64,000 nucleotides of DNA from Pantoea sp. RIT-PI-b (lineage in GTDB: Bacteria; Pseudomonadota; Gammaproteobacteria; Enterobacterales; Enterobacteriaceae), in assembly GCF_001187905.1 (NCBI RefSeq), contig NZ_LGIS01000033.1, positions 62,001-126,000 on the forward strand, in the 5' to 3' direction. Positions 61,955-64,000 of this stretch are shown in pieces. Each line of letters starts with the position of its first letter. Position 1 is the first letter of the stretch. The notes beneath the pieces are model-generated. The model saw only the letters and a program-made list of their open reading frames with translations, did not search any database and had not been told where the DNA came from. Both the position numbers and the translations under genes were made by a program.

Positions 61955-63004
61955 ATGAAAATCAATGCATTAGTGGCGCACGACGCGACCAAACCTCTCT
62001 CATCCAGTCAGATTGCGCTGCGTCCGCTGCAGCAGCAGGATGTCAAAATTGAAATTCTCTACTGTGGCGTATGCCACTCCGATTTGCATATGGCACGCAA
62101 CGAATGGGCAGTAAGCCGTTATCCGCTGGTGCCGGGCCATGAAATCGTCGGACGTGTGGTTGAAACCGGTACTGATGTGACGAATTTTAAAGCCGGCGAT
62201 GTGGTAGGCGTGGGCGTGATGGTGGATTCCTGTCGTGAATGCCATTTCTGCCAGCAGAAAGAAGAGCAGTATTGCGAATCCGGTTTCGTCGCGACTTACA
62301 ACGGTATCGATAAATACACCGGCGATAGCACCTGGGGCGGTTATGCGCAAAACGTGGTGGTTGATCAGCATTTTGTGGTTTCGGTACCGCAGACATTGCC
62401 GTTAGCCGGCGTTGCGCCGCTGCTGTGTGCCGGTGTAACAGTGTGGTCACCGCTGCGTCACTTTAATGTTAAAGCCGGTGATAAAGTTGGCGTAGTCGGT
62501 TTGGGCGGCTTGGGTCATATGGCGGTTAAATTGGCGAGCGCGATGGGCGCAGAGGTCACGCTATTTACTACTTCGCCTGCTAAAGGTGAGGACGCATTGC
62601 GCTTAGGAGCGAAGCGCGTCGTCGTTTCCCGTGATGCGCAGCAGATGGCCGCCGCGCAGACGTCACTGGATTTCATCGTTGACTGCGTTTCTGCACCACA
62701 CGATCTCGATCCTTATCTCGCCACGCTGAAAACCAACGGCCGTTTAGTATTAGTGGGGATTCCGGAGCAACCGCATCAGTCGCCTAACGTGACGCCAATG
62801 GTAAATCGTCGATTAAGCATCAGCGGTTCTTCGATTGGCAGCATTCAGGAAACCCAGGAAATGCTGGATTTCTGCGGCAAGCATAACATTACCGCCGATA
62901 TCGAACTGATTGTCGGTGAAGAGATTGAAACGGCCTTTGCACGTATGCTGAAAGGCGATGTGAAGTATCGCTTCGTTATCGATATGCAAGCGACTCACTG
63001 GTAA
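61955..63004 (+). CDS. yahK: Zinc-dependent NADP(H) alcohol/aldehyde dehydrogenase YahK-like
   Basis: 349 aa. Zinc-site motifs: catalytic Cys in YCGVCHSDLHMARNEW and the GHEIVGRVVETG histidine, then the structural zinc cysteines in CRECHFCQQKEEQYC. Nucleotide-binding GLGGLGHMAVKLASAMG at about residue 180. This is the YahK/AdhA-like CAD group, which reduces aldehydes with NADPH. HxlR control fits aldehyde stress. Confidence 0.9.
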   Translation: MKINALVAHDATKPLSSSQIALRPLQQQDVKIEILYCGVCHSDLHMARNEWAVSRYPLVPGHEIVGRVVETGTDVTNFKAGDVVGVGVMVDSCRECHFCQQKEEQYCESGFVATYNGIDKYTGDSTWGGYAQNVVVDQHFVVSVPQTLPLAGVAPLLCAGVTVWSPLRHFNVKAGDKVGVVGLGGLGHMAVKLASAMGAEVTLFTTSPAKGEDALRLGAKRVVVSRDAQQMAAAQTSLDFIVDCVSAPHDLDPYLATLKTNGRLVLVGIPEQPHQSPNVTPMVNRRLSISGSSIGSIQETQEMLDFCGKHNITADIELIVGEEIETAFARMLKGDVKYRFVIDMQATHW

Positions 63005-63011
63005 AAAAGTA

Positions 63012-63037
63012 CCGCCCGTGCCTTGGCATGGGCGGTT
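63012..63037 (+). terminator. Terminator of the alcohol dehydrogenase gene
   Basis: CCGCCCGTGCC / GGCATGGGCGG stem followed by TTT, 8 bp after the stop; it partly overlaps the next palindrome. Confidence 0.65.
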
Positions 63038-63054
63038 TCAGCCTGAAATCGCCA
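63031..63054. other. Isolated parS-like palindrome
   Basis: GGCGGTTTCAG-C-CTGAAATCGCC, one mismatch from a perfect dyad, followed by A; it carries the same core as the sites at 10802 and 32333. It overlaps the end of the terminator stem. Confidence 0.55.
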
Positions 63055-63498
63055 TATCGAAAGGGCTATAACTGATTGATGTGGTTTGAAATAAGCAAAG
63101 ATAAAGTTCTGAAATTCTCCCTTCATCAAAATTACGCCATATAGTTACAACATACTGAAATGCATAGATTGAACAGCGCCGAATTTTGACTTCTGCAAAT
63201 GCATTGTTTAATCAAAGGAGGTTGGCAGATGTGGTCAATCACGATGAAATCCTATGCATTTTACATGGTGAAGTTTTGACATCCTCCCCCTTAAATCCGC
63301 TACTGTTTAATTCCTTTTCAAGGAAAAACTTCTTCCTGGAGAGATAAAGCTAAAACTCTATATCATTGAAAACACTCTGTTATTTTTATGGCATATAAAT
63401 TGCAAAGATTGGCGCAATGTAAGATGTACCTCCGACGCGTGAATGATTTTCACGATGAAATAAGAGGTTATCTGTTCTCTCTTTCAATCGGCTATGAA
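63055..63498. other. AT-rich intergenic region
   Basis: About 440 bp with no conserved gene recognised. A 16-codon frame (63229-63279, MWSITMKSYAFYMVKF) sits behind a strong AAAGGAGG site. Right after it GTTTTGACATCCTCCCCC (63272-63289) resembles the right end of IS200/IS605 elements, but no transposase is present. A frame covering 63388-63498 is an upstream extension of the next gene without support. Confidence 0.4.
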
Positions 63499-63894
63499 AT
63501 GAAAATAATTATTACCTTTGGCACCTTTGACGTTTTCCATGTAGGGCATCTGAATATTTTGCGACGCGCAAAAATGCTGGGCGATCGGTTGATTGTGGGA
63601 GTTTCATCAGATGCACTGAATTTCCATAAAAAAGCACGCTATCCGATCTATGAAGAGAGTGACAGGTTATCAATAATCGCGAGCATGAAGTATGTTGATG
63701 AGGTTTTTCTGGAAGAGTCTTTGGAGTTAAAGCCTGACTATATTAAACAATATAACGCAGATATTTTAGTTATGGGTGATGACTGGAAAGGCAAGTTTGA
63801 CCACTTCTCATCGCTGGCTGAAGTCGTTTATCTAGAGCGCACGCCGACTATTTCTACCACATCGCTGATTGAGGTGATAAAAAAGCGGTTATAA
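63499..63894 (+). CDS. Nucleotidyltransferase, TagD/glycerol-3-phosphate cytidylyltransferase-like
   Basis: 131 aa from ATG 63499 (MKIIITFGTFDVFHVGHLNI); an ATG 5 nt earlier is out of frame and the longer frame from 63388 is not conserved. The cytidylyltransferase HxGH motif is in FHVGH (14-17) and the C-terminal RTPTISTTSLIE corresponds to the family's RTEGISTT motif. TagD-type enzymes make CDP-glycerol. Codon use is more AT-rich than elsewhere in the window, suggesting transfer. It probably serves a surface-polymer locus to the right. Confidence 0.82.
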   Translation: MKIIITFGTFDVFHVGHLNILRRAKMLGDRLIVGVSSDALNFHKKARYPIYEESDRLSIIASMKYVDEVFLEESLELKPDYIKQYNADILVMGDDWKGKFDHFSSLAEVVYLERTPTISTTSLIEVIKKRL

Positions 63895-63934
63895 CATCAG
63901 TCCTGTCACCAGACTGATGTTTATGTAGTCGCTT

Positions 63935-64000
63935 TCAATCTAATGCTTTTATTGCATCAACAATGACCTGTGCTGCGCGCATACCCGCGCTTCCATCATT
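63935..64000 (-). CDS. 3' end of an unidentified gene (partial)
   Basis: Twenty-one codons and a TGA stop on the minus strand, encoding NDGSAGMRAAQVIVDAIKALD at the C-terminus. It resembles the C-terminal helix of nucleotide-sugar or CDP-glycerol-type transferases/epimerases, but the fragment is too short to assign. Confidence 0.4.
   Translation of the reverse strand, partial: NDGSAGMRAAQVIVDAIKALD

Noticed and set aside
63388..63498. Longer start for the cytidylyltransferase
   Set aside because: The catalytic fold starts at MKIIITFGTFDVF; the extension has no ribosome site and would precede the first beta strand unusually.

Overview
The window reads as part of a large, low-copy enterobacterial plasmid, most likely from Pantoea or a close Erwiniaceae relative. 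The evidence is a RepFIB-type initiator (27455-28384), an iteron-rich control region, a P1/P7-type ParA-ParB partition locus (30055-32233) with parS-like boxes, and accessory metabolism whose proteins closely resemble Enterobacterales families (YegTUVW, Sad, SsuD, YbiV, YahK). The genus is an inference from gene content; no rRNA, tRNA or intact insertion sequence was seen.

Layout. 1-2045: type VI secretion sheath genes tssC (cut by the window edge) and tssB. 2409-6668: polar amino-acid ABC importer with an M20 amidohydrolase. 6920-16000: small regulator/enzyme pairs (LysR-SDR, AraC-SDR, DJ-1 protein, CorA, GNAT, AzlCD with an XRE-cupin regulator, and a GNAT gene broken by a stop codon). 15470-20113: nickel/peptide-type ABC importer behind a Zur-box-like palindrome. 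20313-21214: a tautomerase and a toxin-antitoxin pair with a frameshifted toxin. 21417-26974: yegW and yegTUV, then a succinate-semialdehyde dehydrogenase. 27215-32600: replication and partition core. 32683-45403: organosulfur cluster. 45670-48432: FUSC-type efflux protein and an Asp/Glu racemase. 48621-54579: D-amino-acid-type deaminase, amino-acid ABC importer, RidA and IclR. 54696-57202: iron-siderophore binding protein behind a Fur-like box and a COG0523 metal GTPase behind a perfect Zur-like palindrome. 57236-63004: several divergent regulator/enzyme pairs. 63499-64000: an AT-rich cytidylyltransferase and the end of another gene, possibly the edge of a surface-polysaccharide locus.

The replication core is unusual. 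Five iterons spaced 21-22 bp lie before repA with a GATC-rich heptamer cluster. About 27 more copies of the CTGATTACAGTGAA motif are spread irregularly over 1.5 kb after repA, and most of these are inverted relative to the repA-proximal set. Exact or near-exact single copies also occur 4-16 kb away, in or beside sulfur genes. P1-like parS boxes (ATTTCAG-S-CTGAAATCGCC) occur not only beside parB but also at about 10.8 kb and 63.0 kb.

The best candidate for an undescribed system is the sulfur region. A sigma-54 activator carries an SsuA-like substrate-binding domain fused after its DNA-binding helix. It lies divergent from a well-matched -24/-12 promoter that heads ssuD, an FAD/NAD(P) protein, a second flavin monooxygenase, a MetNIQ-like importer, an MFS transporter and a DszC/SfnB-like flavoprotein. 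An orphan SsuA paralogous to the regulator's own C-terminus closes the locus. I infer that the regulator senses the same kind of sulfonate ligand in the cytoplasm.
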